Under the pieces are notes generated by a model. The model was given only the letters and a program-made list of their open reading frames with translations. It searched no databases and had not been told where the DNA came from. Positions 30,101 to 39,086 of a DNA stretch of 64,000 nt are shown here, piece after piece. Source of the stretch: Elusimicrobiota bacterium (GTDB taxonomy: Bacteria; Elusimicrobiota; Elusimicrobia; UBA1565; UBA9628); contig CP096137.1 in NCBI GenBank assembly GCA_023213235.1, forward strand, positions 2,528,908 to 2,592,907, written 5' to 3'. Position 1 is the stretch's first letter. Every line of letters begins with the position of its first letter. Made by a program: the position numbers and the translations under genes.

Positions 30101-33100
30101 TTGACGGCCTTGATCTCGGCGTCGAGGCCGCCGGCGCGCCCCGCGAGCTCCTTGATGCGGGCCATGACCTCGGGCATCGGCTTCTTCCAGAGGTCGGCGT
30201 CGAACGGCAGCGCCTCGGCCTGACCCGGCTCGCGCTGGCTCGAGGCGCCGATGATGGCCTCGGCGCTCAGCATCGCCATCGGCAGGTCGGTCGCCGAGCC
30301 GCCCGTCACCGCCGAGCGCGTCATGATCGTCGCGTTCATGACCGTGTCGGAGATGTTGAAGCCGGCCAGTCCCTGCAGCTTGAAGAGCAGGACGTTGCCC
30401 CACGTGATCGCGCCGCCGAACGGGATCGGGCTCTCGCCCTCGCCGCGCTCGACGGCCGCGCCGACGGTGTGGAACAGGTGCAGCTCGCGGCCGGTGACGG
30501 CCTTGACGCCCGGATCGATGAAGCCGTCGAGCTGCTCGGCGTACGTCATGATGCCCTCGATCTCGGCGCCGACCGTGGCGAGGCCGACGAAGGACTTCAG
30601 GTTGGACTTCCAGAACGCGCCGGAAACGGTCGCGAGCATCACCTCGCGGGCCGCCTCGCCGAGGGGCGTGGTGCCCAGGGGGTTCTTGTCCTTGAGGACG
30701 GCGAGGCGCTCGCGCACGGCGCGCGGCAAGGTCAGCAAAGTCGAGAGCGTCAGCGTGTTGAGCAGCGGGCCGAAGACGAGGTCCTTGGCCAGCGCCGTCG
30801 TGGCGGCCGCGACGACCGGGGCCAGCACGTCGCCGAAGAGAGGGACCGCGCCCGCGAGCACCGGCAGGCCGTTGAGCACGGCGACGATCCCGGGGCCGAG
30901 GTACGGGATCGAGGTGAGCGCGAAGGACATCGGCAGCACCGGCGCGAACGCGCCGAGAAGGCCCATCGCGATCGCGCTCATGATCGCGAGCGTCAAGCGG
31001 CGGGCCAGGAAGGTCATGAAAGGCGCCGCGAGCGGGCGGATGAACCAGCGCGCGGCGGCGCGGTAATACTTGTTGGCCTTCAGCCCCGCGAGCGCGCCCG
31101 CGCCCTGGAAGGCGTCCTTGCGCATCGAGGCCTCGAGCCACATCTCGGCGAACTTCTCCCGGCCCGACAGCGCCATGAAGTCCTCGCCGGAGTGGCGGAA
31201 CTCGAAGGAGATGGCCTGGCGGAAGTACCCGAAGATGAACATGTCGAAGAGGTGGTAGGGCAGGCGCACCGTGAAGCCGACGAAGTGCTTGTGCAGCTCG
31301 GAGACGCGCAGCAGGACGCCCTTCCAGCCCTTGGGGTACTCCTTGTTCGCGAGGTTGCGGAAGCTCCCCAGCCCGAGTACTTCTTGTGGTCGAGGCGCTT
31401 GAACTGGTCGCGGTTGGCGGCCTGGAGGCGGTCGTAGACCGCGATCCACGACTCGAGAGGGCTGTTCTCGTCGAGCCGGTACTTGCGGCCGAGCTCGGCG
31501 ATGCGCGCGCGCGGGATGTTGAACTGGCGCGAGATCTGGTCGATGACCTGCTCGCGGCTCTCGATCTTGATCAGCGGCTTGAGCGTCGGGTCGTGGCGGA
31601 CGCCCTTGACCGAGCGGAACCCGAAGAAGTTCTCGTGGATGTGCTTGATCGGACCCGTCGGGGGCTGCGTCGGGGCGGGAATCGTCTCGGCGGGAGGATT
31701 GTCGGCGGGAGGGGCCGGCGTGGTCGCCTCGGGAGGGGCGGGCTGCGTCGTTTCCGGAGGCGTCGGCTGCGTCGGTTCCTCGGCCGGAGGGCCCCGGTCG
31801 TCGGGCTTCTCCGGGACCGGCGCCGGCGCCGCCGGCTCCGCGACTCCCGCGACCGAGTGGCCGCGGCCGCGCGCGTCCTTAAAGGACCACGACGCGTCCC
31901 CTTCCAGGTCGGGACGAGCTCGAGGCGCAGCGGCTTGAGGCCGGGCTTGGCCGCCTTGAGCGCGGCGTACGCCTCGGCGACCGAGGACACCTTCGCCAGG
32001 CGCGTGTCGGCCAAGGTCGGGAGGCGGCGCGTGCCGGGGCGCAGGCGCTTGGTCTGGATGCGCTTGGTCCAGACCGTCAGCTCCTCGCGGCGCGCGTCGG
32101 AGCGGAACACGAAGATCCAGTGCGAGCGCGGGTCGTCGAGGTTGATCGCGACTTTCACCAGACGCGCGTCCGGCGCCAGCGCGCGCGCGCGCCTGCGCGT
32201 CGGCCTTGAGCGCGAGCAGGGACTTCCCGTCCGCGCCGCGCGCGTCCTCCGGGAGGTTCTCCAGGCTCTTCGGGGGCTTGGCGTCCTTGATATTAGGGAG
32301 CGGGGCGGGCTCGTCGCCCGTGCGGCCGAAGGCGTCGACGAAGCGGTAGGAGGCCGGGCCGGTCCACGCCGGATCGACCTCGACGCGCACGGGGCGGAAG
32401 CGCGGGTTGCGCTTCTTGAGCTCGGCGTACGCCCGGCCGAGGTCCCCCATCGCGCCGAGGCGCGTGTCCCAGAGCGTCGGGGACTTCGTCGGGCGGGGTC
32501 CGAGCGAGCGGACCTTGATCCGCTTGGTCCAGACCGTCAGCTCGGCGTTGCGCTTGTCGGAGCGGAAGACGAAAATCCAATGCGAGCGCGGGTCCTCGAG
32601 GTTGATCGCCACCGAGACGAGCCGCGCGTCGGGCGCCAGCGCGCGCGCGGGCCTGGGCGTCGGCCTTGGCGGCGAGCAGGGCGGCGGAGTCCATGTCGCG
32701 GGCCTCGGCCGGGAAGCGGCGCCAAGAGCGCGGGAGCTTGGGCTCGGCAGAGACGGCCGGAGGAACGGGAGCCTCGATCTTGGCGGGCGCTTCGCTGCCG
32801 ACCTTGACCATGCCCGCGGGTAGGCCCGGGAACTCGTCGTGGACGGGGCCGTACTCCTGGACCATGTCCGAGTCGGCCTGCGACGGGGCCTCGGCGACGG
32901 CGGCGGGCTCGGCCGGGGCTTCCGGCAGGGGCATCTCGCGCGAGGCGCCCTTCTTGTCGTAGCCGTAGACCTTGTAGCCGTCCTTGGTCGCGACGATCTC
33001 GGCGCGGACCGCGTCGAAGCCGGGCTCGCGCTCCTTCAAGGCGGCGACGCGGGCCTCGAGAGCGACGCCGGCCAGCTGCTCGGGGTGCAGCATCGCCGGG

Positions 33101-34854
33101 CGCTCGGCGGCGGTGGTCTTGCGGGCCTCGACGCCCTTGGGGCCGTAGGTCAGGATCTGGCCCTTGGCCGGGGCGTGGAACGCGAACACCCAGCGCGGGC
33201 CGGCGGACTTCAGGTCGACGCCGACGCGCAGCAGTCGCACGTTGCCGGCGCGCTTGCGGGCCGAGGAGTGCGCGCGGGACTCCGCCTCGGCCAGCGACGC
33301 GAAGCGGGAGGCGGGAGGCGCGCGGGCCGGCGGCGGGACGACGGCCTCGGGCTCGGGAGCGGTCTCGGCCGGGGCCGGCGCGACGGTCTCGGACTTCGCG
33401 GGCTTGCGCGTGATCCACCAGCTCGCGCCGGAGACGAGGACGTACACCGCGTTGAGCACCGTGTACACGATGAACTGGGCCTGCTGGGACGAGCCCGGGG
33501 CCGCCACCCAGGCCAGCTGGCCGGCCCACACCACGAACGCGAGCGAGGCGAGCAGGAACATCATCGAGAAGCCCGGAGTGAAGCCCTTCGGCGCCTGGCC
33601 GCGCATGATCGCCCAGACGTCGGGCGCGAAGAGCAGCAGGTACGCGCCTCCCGTGACGAACTGGATGCCGAGCAGCAGGCCGGCGACGCCGGCCGCGCCG
33701 AGCGCGGCGGTCAGGGCCGCGGGGACCGCGGCGGCGGCGGCGAAGTACAGGGCGGCCGCGGCCGCGAGCGAGACGACGACGGCGGCGCCGGCGATGCCCC
33801 AGGCCTTGCGCGCCGGCAGGACGCCGCCCTCGGACTTCTCCGCGGCCTTCTTGCCCCAGCGCGCCGCCGGCCAGGACGCCATGATCACGGCCGCGCCGAA
33901 AATGTTCTGGATGCCCCAGAACCAGAGCCCGCCGACCGGCGCGCTGACGACGCCGAGCGCCAGGCTCGCCGCGACGAGCACGCCGACGCGCCACTTCGGG
34001 GCGGTGACCTTGCCCTGCTGGACCGACCGGAGCATCTCGGCCATCGGGAAGAGGAACGCGAGCACGTTGCCCGCGTAGTACCCGGCCTGGCCGAGGAACT
34101 CGCCGAGCGCCGGCGCGGAAACGGCGTCGGAGGCCGAGGCCGCGGGGATCACTCCCGCGGCCTTGGTGCCCGTGTTCGCGACGGCCAGAGCGCCGCCCCC
34201 GACGACGGTCGCCGCCGTCAGGCCGAGGCGGCGCTTCCAGCTCTTCTTGAAGCCCTCGGCGACGACGGGTTCCGGCGCGGCGGCGGCGCCGCGCGCGGCG
34301 GCCTCGCCGGTCAGGCGGCGGAACTGCGCGTCGGCGTGCTCGCGCGACGCGGCGGGCGACGCGGAGGCCGAGAGGGCTTCAGGGACTTCCGTCGCGGCGG
34401 GCGTGCGCGCAGCGGCCGGCGCGGCGGGGCGCTCGGCGGCGGACGGCACGGGGCTGGCGACGAGAGCCTTGAGCGCGGCGAACGGGCCGGCCGCGACGGG
34501 CGCCGGCGCCGCGGCGACGGCGGGGGCGGGCGAGAGCGTGGGGACCGGGGCGGCGCGCAGCATCCGCGCGTGGCCGCCGAGGGCCGCCGGGGCGTACGCC
34601 GCGGCCGACGGAGCGGCGGAGGGCAGGGCCAGCGACGGGGTCAGCGAGGCGTTCAGCGACGACGGAGAGAGAGGCGCCAGGACGTTGGGAAGGCTGAGGG
34701 CGCCGGCCTCGCCGGCGCGGGCCGCCTCGCCCCCGCCGCGGATGACGCGGATCTCCTGCGCGTAAATGGGAGCGGTGCCTGACGAGGCGACGGCTGCCGA
34801 TAAAACGGCCGCCAGAACTCGACGTCCCAGACGGGCGAGGGAGTGAGGGGTCAC
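18148..34854 (-). CDS. giant exported multidomain protein (about 5,570 aa) with TolC-like segment, seven frame breaks
   Basis: Seven overlapping open frames on one strand join into one gene. Repairing seven small losses (five of one base, two of a GC pair) makes it exactly 5,572 codons. Order: signal peptide (VLSAAVASSGTAPIYAQ); multi-helix membrane region, about 255-485; three copies of a 100-residue repeat, about 530-1000; Pro/Thr-rich linker; membrane helices, about 1265-1380; long coiled coils, about 1550-2750; beta-rich, porin-like stretch, about 2790-3140; TolC/OEP-like region, about 3150-3920 (VGASVRLPIYDPSSKHADKA, ATINFLLGRPAEA); more coiled coil; C-terminal helix (WVWLLMLGLIGSIASALWHA) and basic tail. 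It may span the envelope. Breaks: 32639-32649, 32179-32190, 31898-31901, about 31371, 28726-28729, 26531-26534 and 23098-23100. The function is unknown and the TolC call covers only part. Confidence 0.72.
31850..33260 (-). repeat. three tandem copies of a 100-residue domain within the giant gene
   Basis: Copy 1 (about 33250-32930) reads VGVDLKSAGPRWVFAFHAP. Copy 2 (about 32615-32290) reads VAINLEDPRSHWIFVFRSD then ELTVWTKRIKV. Copy 3 (about 32160-31850) reads VAINLDDPRSHWIFVFRSD then ELTVWTKRIQT. Each ends with a segment like PVRVEVDPAWTGPASYRFVD. Copies 2 and 3 are close; copy 1 is diverged. A helix like KADAQARARA precedes copies 2 and 3, and there the same GC-dinucleotide run is apparently short by one unit. 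The domain resembles small PepSY-like beta folds, but I cannot assign it. Confidence 0.8.
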
Positions 34855-34861
34855 TTCCTAT

Positions 34862-34890
34862 AGCATATACCCCCTACCGATTCTTGTCAG
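34862..34890 (-). promoter_or_regulatory. promoter of the giant gene
   Basis: CTGACA (34890-34885), a 17-base spacer, TATGCT (34867-34862), then seven bases to the GTG start at 34854. The expected transcription start is on or next to the start codon, so the message is probably leaderless. Confidence 0.6.
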
Positions 34891-34924
34891 CCCCTGGGAG
34901 GCCCAAAAAGCCCTTATTAAATGG

Positions 34925-34956
34925 CCCAGGGGTCCTTGGGACCAAGGACCCCTGGG
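34925..34956 (-). terminator. 15-bp perfect hairpin downstream of the second RAYT gene
   Basis: Arms 34925-34939 and 34942-34956 are perfect complements (CCCAGGGGTCCTTGG) with a two-base loop. On the minus strand it lies 50 bases after the RAYT-like stop and is followed by an AT-rich stretch and a T5 run. It may be a terminator or a REP-like hairpin belonging to that transposase. Confidence 0.6.
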
Positions 34957-35953
34957 TGCCAGGCTTTAAGGAATTAAAGTAAAATCAGCGTTTTCTCAAT
35001 ATCCGTCAGTTCATCGACGGAGTCCCGGTCTCGAGGGACCGGATGAGCTGGCTGATCGCGCTGGGAGTGCGCTGGAACAGACGGGCCAACTCGGAAACGC
35101 CCATGCGGGTCTCGCGCCAGACGCGGTGGATGGCCTCGCGGCGGACCGCGGAAACCTCGCGCCACTGCACGCGCCCAAGGATCTTCTCCTCGGTCAGGCC
35201 GTGGCGGGACGCCACCTCGGCGATGATCTTGCGCGCGGCCTCGACGGGGACGGGACGGGGCGCCGACGGCGTCTCGCGGTGCGCCTCGAGCTTGTTCAGG
35301 AAGGCCTCGCCGCCGATGGCGACGCCGCCCATGACCGGCAGGACCTGGTCGCCGGCGGTCTTCATGCGGTCCTTGATGTACTGCAGGTAGCGCACGGACT
35401 GCTTCAGGCGGCCGTTGCCGAACTTGCGCAGCACGAGGTCGGAGTCCACGAGCGGCTCCTTGTGCTCGGCCTCGACGTAGGACGCGCAGGACGACCACTG
35501 GTAGCGCCAGGGCTTGTCCTTGAGGTGGTCGCGCACGCAGGCCAGATGGACGTAGCGCGTCATCTCGGCCAGGTGAGTCTCCTTGTCGACGAGGTAGGCG
35601 CGGTAGCGGCCCTGGAACACGTGGCCGACGGCGTTGTGGGCGGCGTTGAAGTACTTGGTGTACTGGGTATTGAAGCCCTGCATGACGGCGGAGAGATTCG
35701 GCTGGGCCGTCTCGATGAGGAGGTTGACCGAGTTGCCGAGGAGGCTGTAGGCGTAGACCTCGAGTCCGTGGCGCTCCTTGTACTGCTTGAGCAAGGTCAG
35801 GAACTGGCGGCGGTCCTGGTTCGACAGGAACAGGTCCTGGCGGTTGTTGCCCTGCAGAATGACGAGGTAGCAGGCCCCGGCGTACTGGATTCTCTTCGGT
35901 CGTCCCATAGTGCGACTATCCTACCATAACGACCGCCCCGAGTGCCAGGCTTT
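34956..35953. repeat. 12-bp direct repeats flanking the degenerate RAYT gene
   Basis: GTGCCAGGCTTT occurs at 34956-34967 and again at 35942-35953, in the same orientation, either side of the RAYT-like gene. A related GGTGTCAGGC follows at about 35966-35976. These look like remnants of REP sequences that accompany such transposases. Confidence 0.55.
35006..35908 (-). CDS. RAYT-like protein with lost HUH catalytic histidines
   Basis: 300 residues, intact frame, clearly built on the Y1-transposase fold: GACYLVILQGNNRQDLFLSN, a Tyr-containing helix FNTQYTKYFNAAHNAVGHVF, QGRYRAYLVDKETHLAEMTR. The catalytic motif is gone. The usual MPNHxHLL is here SLLGNSVNLLIE, and the YHV histidine is YLV. The Tyr remains. 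A C-terminal extension has a helix-turn-helix (GVSELARLFQRTPSAISQLI). It is longer than most RAYTs. It is either a dead transposase that has not yet decayed or a protein retained for DNA binding. The good frame with missing catalytic residues favours retention. Confidence 0.8.
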   Translation of the reverse strand: MGRPKRIQYAGACYLVILQGNNRQDLFLSNQDRRQFLTLLKQYKERHGLEVYAYSLLGNSVNLLIETAQPNLSAVMQGFNTQYTKYFNAAHNAVGHVFQGRYRAYLVDKETHLAEMTRYVHLACVRDHLKDKPWRYQWSSCASYVEAEHKEPLVDSDLVLRKFGNGRLKQSVRYLQYIKDRMKTAGDQVLPVMGGVAIGGEAFLNKLEAHRETPSAPRPVPVEAARKIIAEVASRHGLTEEKILGRVQWREVSAVRREAIHRVWRETRMGVSELARLFQRTPSAISQLIRSLETGTPSMN

Positions 35954-35995
35954 CAATGGTTAGGATGGTGTCAGGCGTTGCGAAGTTGCAAGTTT

Positions 35996-36017
35996 CGACT
36001 CGCGCCGGCGCGAGTCG
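35996..36017. repeat. 22-bp perfect palindrome
   Basis: The sequence is its own reverse complement (core CGCGCCGGCGCG, arms CGACT/AGTCG). It lies in the 236-base gap between the RAYT-like gene and the three-gene exported operon, just before a second palindrome. It may be a terminator hairpin or a recombination/binding site. I see nothing else coding in the gap. Confidence 0.7.
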
Positions 36018-36033
36018 CGATCGCTTTGAAGAC

Positions 36034-36058
36034 ATAATCACTCTTCCCGGGAAGAGTG
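36034..36058. repeat. palindromic repeat, copy 1 (ATAATCACTCTTCCCGGGAA type)
   Basis: 36039-36058 is a perfect 20-bp palindrome, CACTCTTCCCGGGAAGAGTG, preceded by ATAAT. The same unit occurs at 38861-38894. The two copies bracket the operon 36145-38763. Confidence 0.8.
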
Positions 36059-36144
36059 CGGAGACAACGGAGCCTCTCGTCTCTCACGATCTCGATGACC
36101 GAATGCTCCGAAGTCCACGGGAATGCCCTTGCTCTTGGCCGCGA

Positions 36145-37008
36145 TCAGGAAGGCGTCCCAAGGCCGGCGCGGAATTCCGAGCTCCCTTTATCCCGTTCCT
36201 CCGACTCCAAGAATCCCTGCATCCCCGGCTGCGCGTACACGGCTCGCTTTTGCGCGACATCGAGATCCTCCTCTATGAATAAGACGCTCGTCGGCTTCGC
36301 GCGTCCGACGAACGCCTGCAGCAGGCGGTAAACTGCGGCCTTGTCTTCCATCGCGCCGCGATCGTAGAGATCGTGCAACCCGGTTTCCTCGACTCCAACG
36401 ATGAGATTCCTGAAATCCCGCACTTTCGCTCTATCGGCGAGGAACGATGACGCGTCGTCATAGCCTATAGTCTTTACGACGCCTGTGATCCGTTCCATTT
36501 GAACCCGGATGTTGGTCAGGGCCTCCGCCACCGTGCGGTGGGACCTGACCGGATCATTATGAATGTCGGCCACGGAGAGCTTAAACGGAGTAGCTGAAAC
36601 GTAGCGGACGCTTGCGGACTTCTCCAGACGGGGGATGGCTCCGTAGATGTGAGCGGACGCGCCCGAGACGACGATCAGCGCTCCGTGGCCATGCCGCTGA
36701 ACATGCGCCGACACGGCTTCTTCGATTTCGTCCCAGCTCGTCCTGTCGCGGCTGGTCGCGATGGGCGTGGACTTCTTGATTACCTCCTCATAGATACGCC
36801 CGAGGCGGGGATCTCGCATATCGAACATTGGCGCGCCGTCGTTGAGGCGACGTTCCTTCTTAAGGCCCGCTATGAGCTTCTCGGCAGGAATCGAGAAGTC
36901 CAAGACGGTGCCGGTGGAATGCGCAACCTCCGGCAGACTCGCCGCCGGCGGCGCTACCTGTGCTTGCGCCGAAACCGTGAGAATCCATGCCGCGAGAATC
37001 GCGGCCAT
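36145..37008 (-). CDS. exported protein of unknown function (287 aa)
   Basis: The signal peptide is MAAILAAWILTVSAQAQ. The mature part begins with a Pro/Ala stretch, then an alpha/beta-looking domain. Visible stretches are PIATSRDRTSWDEIEEAVSA, GHGALIVVSGASAHIYGAIP, SVRYVSATPFKLSVADIHND, FRNLIVGVEETGLHDLYDRG and VLFIEEDLDVAQKRAVYAQP. I recognise no family. It is the last gene of a three-gene operon: one base separates it from the TPR gene upstream. Base use is less GC-biased than in the flanking housekeeping genes. Intact. Confidence 0.65.
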   Translation of the reverse strand: MAAILAAWILTVSAQAQVAPPAASLPEVAHSTGTVLDFSIPAEKLIAGLKKERRLNDGAPMFDMRDPRLGRIYEEVIKKSTPIATSRDRTSWDEIEEAVSAHVQRHGHGALIVVSGASAHIYGAIPRLEKSASVRYVSATPFKLSVADIHNDPVRSHRTVAEALTNIRVQMERITGVVKTIGYDDASSFLADRAKVRDFRNLIVGVEETGLHDLYDRGAMEDKAAVYRLLQAFVGRAKPTSVLFIEEDLDVAQKRAVYAQPGMQGFLESEERDKGSSEFRAGLGTPS

Positions 37009-37009
37009 T

Positions 37010-38209
37010 TCAGGGGCGATGGGTCGGGGTGGGAGTCGCCGCGTTCTCAGAGCGATTTTTCTTGAGAAGCATGGGGGCTACCAGCCCGATGACGACGGCG
37101 GCCAACGCGCTCAGAAGCGCGAGCAAACCCCACGTTTTGAGCGGATTCGAGAGAAACCCGCGCGGCGCGTCCGGCGCCGAACGTCCCGCGGTGTTCGCAT
37201 TGGACGCGGGCGCCTGTCCGGTCGCCGTAGAGCCGCGAGAAAGCTTCGCCACGATATCTTGGAAGGCCTGAGTGAACCGTCCGTCGAGCTTGGCCGCAGC
37301 CTCGTAGTCCGCGAGAAGTTCGGCTTCCGCCTGGCCCAACGCCCTTCTGGCCTCGGCGCGTGCCGCATACGCTTCCGCATTGCGCGAGTCCATCCCGACT
37401 GCTGCGTCCGCATCCGCAAATGAGCCCGCTGAGTCCCCCGCGGCAAGTCGCGCCTTCGCACGTTCCACTCGCGCCGACGAACTCTCGGGATCGGCGGCGA
37501 CGGCCCGGTCGAAGAACTTCAGCGCTTCCCTCGCATCGAGCTTCATCTTTCCCCAGCCCTCATTGATGAGCCTCTGTGCCTCTCGCGACGAAGCGCTAGT
37601 CATGGCGACGCGAGGAGGAGCGGCGGAAGACGACGGCGCCGCGCTCTCCGCCGGACGAGAACCGCCTCCCGCTGTGCCGGCAGGGTTCCCGGCGGCAGCG
37701 GGCGCGCGCTCCGCGGCCGCCCCGCGGCCCTTGACCTGCATGTACAGCATCATCGCGTCCTTATCCTTGGGGTTATCCCTCAGGATACGCTCGGCGCGTT
37801 GGCGGGAAAGGTCGTAATTCCCCGTCCGGTAGAAGACGTCGGCGCTGGCGAGAAGAGCTTCCCGCACGAGCTTCGGGTCCTTGGATTTTTCGGCGAGAGC
37901 GAGACCGCGCTCGGCGTAGGGGATGGCGCGAGGCGCCTCGGAAACGGTGACCAGGCTCTTGGAGACGTCGATCTGGGTCTGCGGATCGGTCGCCTCCGAG
38001 TTGCCGATCGTTTCGATCTTCTCTACGGCGCCGGCCTTGATCTGTTGCTGTTCGGCTCGCTGCTCGGAGGTAAGGTTCGGATTCGTGCGAATTTGCTCCT
38101 CTGCCTCGAGCGCCTTATTCTCCTCATCTTGAAGCTCCTCGCTCCGGCGACCTGCTTGGCCAAGAAGCGGCAGGAATATCAGTACGGCGAGCAATGCTCT
38201 TCGTTTCAT
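37010..38209 (-). CDS. exported TPR protein with C-terminal membrane helix (399 aa)
   Basis: Signal peptide MKRRALLAVLIFLPLLGQAG, then a Glu-rich helical segment, two groups of TPR-like helices (ALLASADVFYRTGNYDLSRQ, then GWGKMKLDAREALKFFDRAV and YAARAEARRALGQAEAELLA) separated by an Ala/Pro/Ser-rich linker. A C-terminal transmembrane helix (GLLALLSALAAVVIGLVAPM) leads to a short basic tail. It is probably anchored in the inner membrane with the TPRs in the periplasm, as a protein-protein interaction platform. Its start overlaps the stop of the upstream gene (ATGA). Intact. Confidence 0.72.
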   Translation of the reverse strand: MKRRALLAVLIFLPLLGQAGRRSEELQDEENKALEAEEQIRTNPNLTSEQRAEQQQIKAGAVEKIETIGNSEATDPQTQIDVSKSLVTVSEAPRAIPYAERGLALAEKSKDPKLVREALLASADVFYRTGNYDLSRQRAERILRDNPKDKDAMMLYMQVKGRGAAAERAPAAAGNPAGTAGGGSRPAESAAPSSSAAPPRVAMTSASSREAQRLINEGWGKMKLDAREALKFFDRAVAADPESSSARVERAKARLAAGDSAGSFADADAAVGMDSRNAEAYAARAEARRALGQAEAELLADYEAAAKLDGRFTQAFQDIVAKLSRGSTATGQAPASNANTAGRSAPDAPRGFLSNPLKTWGLLALLSALAAVVIGLVAPMLLKKNRSENAATPTPTHRP

Positions 38210-38763
38210 GGAGTCAATGCGGCAAGGTCGACTTCCTTCAAATAGAAACGCTTCTCCGCTTCAAATGCCTTCTTAAGTTCCAGCGAATCAGAAGGTAACG
38301 CGATTTGCTGAACATGACCGACCAATCCATTTGCACGCATACCACGAATCAACGTTCCATCCAAAGAAACCAACATCTTGTAGCCGTCAATTTCTTTGCC
38401 TTCAGGTTTCTCCTTAACCAGAGTTGTGCCGAGGCTTAGTTCTTTCGGCTGAGGATTCCCCTTCTCATCTATTTCATAAATGACGCGAAAGGCGTGTTCC
38501 ATTCCGTCTTTAGACTTGTCGTCATCCAGACTTACGCCCTTGGCCTTGATCTCATCCGCGTCGAATCCAAGCGTTCGAGTCGAAGGAGCTTTAAGCGGCC
38601 ACTCAGTGCCGATCTTCCAAGCATGATCGACAACGGCCTTCCACGTTCGTACCGGCTTAGAGGTGGCTTTTTTTGACGAGGGCTTCTTCTTATCCGCGGA
38701 CTGAGCGGTGCTAGCGACTAAAAGGAACGAAACCGCGCACAGTGCAAGTAATCGAGGGGCCAT
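38206..38763 (-). CDS. small exported protein of unknown function (185 aa)
   Basis: Signal peptide MAPRLLALCAVSFLLVASTA, a Lys/Ser-rich linker (DKKKPSSKKATSKPVR), then a compact domain with alternating strands (TLGFDADEIKAKGVSLDDD, FRVIYEIDEKGNPQPKELSL, DGYKMLVSLDGTLIRGMRAN). I recognise no family. It is the first gene of the three-gene operon, with a promoter directly in front. Its GC content is visibly lower than most of the window, consistent with transfer. Intact. Confidence 0.62.
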   Translation of the reverse strand: MAPRLLALCAVSFLLVASTAQSADKKKPSSKKATSKPVRTWKAVVDHAWKIGTEWPLKAPSTRTLGFDADEIKAKGVSLDDDKSKDGMEHAFRVIYEIDEKGNPQPKELSLGTTLVKEKPEGKEIDGYKMLVSLDGTLIRGMRANGLVGHVQQIALPSDSLELKKAFEAEKRFYLKEVDLAALTP

Positions 38764-38769
38764 GCCCGT

Positions 38770-38798
38770 AGGATAGCCGGATCAGAAGACGACGGCAA
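38770..38798 (-). promoter_or_regulatory. promoter of the three-gene exported operon
   Basis: TTGCCG (38798-38793), 17 bases, TATCCT (38775-38770), then exactly six bases to the ATG at 38763. This predicts a leaderless mRNA. The 34-bp palindrome 38861-38894 lies about 65 bases upstream. Confidence 0.55.
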
Positions 38799-38860
38799 GG
38801 GCGCGCAACGTAAAGTTTTGCGGGTGTTTCCGACTGGCACCGGGGCGGACAAGTCACTAT

Positions 38861-38894
38861 TGATAATCACTCTTCCCGGGAACAGTGATTATCA
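38861..38894. repeat. palindromic repeat, copy 2
   Basis: A 34-bp palindrome with one mismatched pair: TGATAATCACTCTTCCCGGG, then AACAGTGATTATCA. It shares ATAATCACTCTTCCCGGGAA with 36034-36053. It sits in the 174-base gap between the operon and the duplicated antiporter fragment; I see nothing else in that gap besides the operon promoter. Confidence 0.8.
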
Positions 38895-38937
38895 GTAGTT
38901 TTTCGGCGGGTGACCCCGTATGACGACCCTATTTATT

Positions 38938-39067
38938 TCAGGCCGAAGAGGCGCCGCACAGCAGCTCGTAGAACCGGGCTCCCGCGAGCTCCGCGGCGGT
39001 CACCGCGTCGTGCGCGCCCGAGGCGCGCAGCGTCTCCGCGTTCTTCGCGTCGTCGGAGGTCATGATC
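38938..39067 (-). pseudogene. duplicated 3' end of the antiporter gene
   Basis: This 130-bp segment matches 40932-41062, the 3' end of the antiporter gene, at about nine in ten bases and keeps the same stop. The encoded tail differs at only two residues over about 40 (SDDAKNAETLRASGAHDAV here, SDDAKSAEKLRASGAHDAV there), so most differences are synonymous. It has no start or upstream domain. It is the distal one of two direct repeats enclosing the two genes at 39087-40818 and probably marks an integration site in the antiporter's 3' end. Confidence 0.85.
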
Positions 39068-39086
39068 CATTTAGAGGGGCTCGCAA

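Noticed and set aside
18148..34854. Programmed ribosomal frameshifting as an explanation for the giant gene
   Set aside because: The breaks lack a common slippery heptamer, are numerous, and occur equally in ordinary single-domain enzymes such as panC and glycerate kinase.
35956..36331. Plus-strand open frames of about 90-110 codons opposite the end of the 36145 gene
   Set aside because: They run through the palindromic repeats and antisense to an intact exported-protein gene, with no recognisable product.
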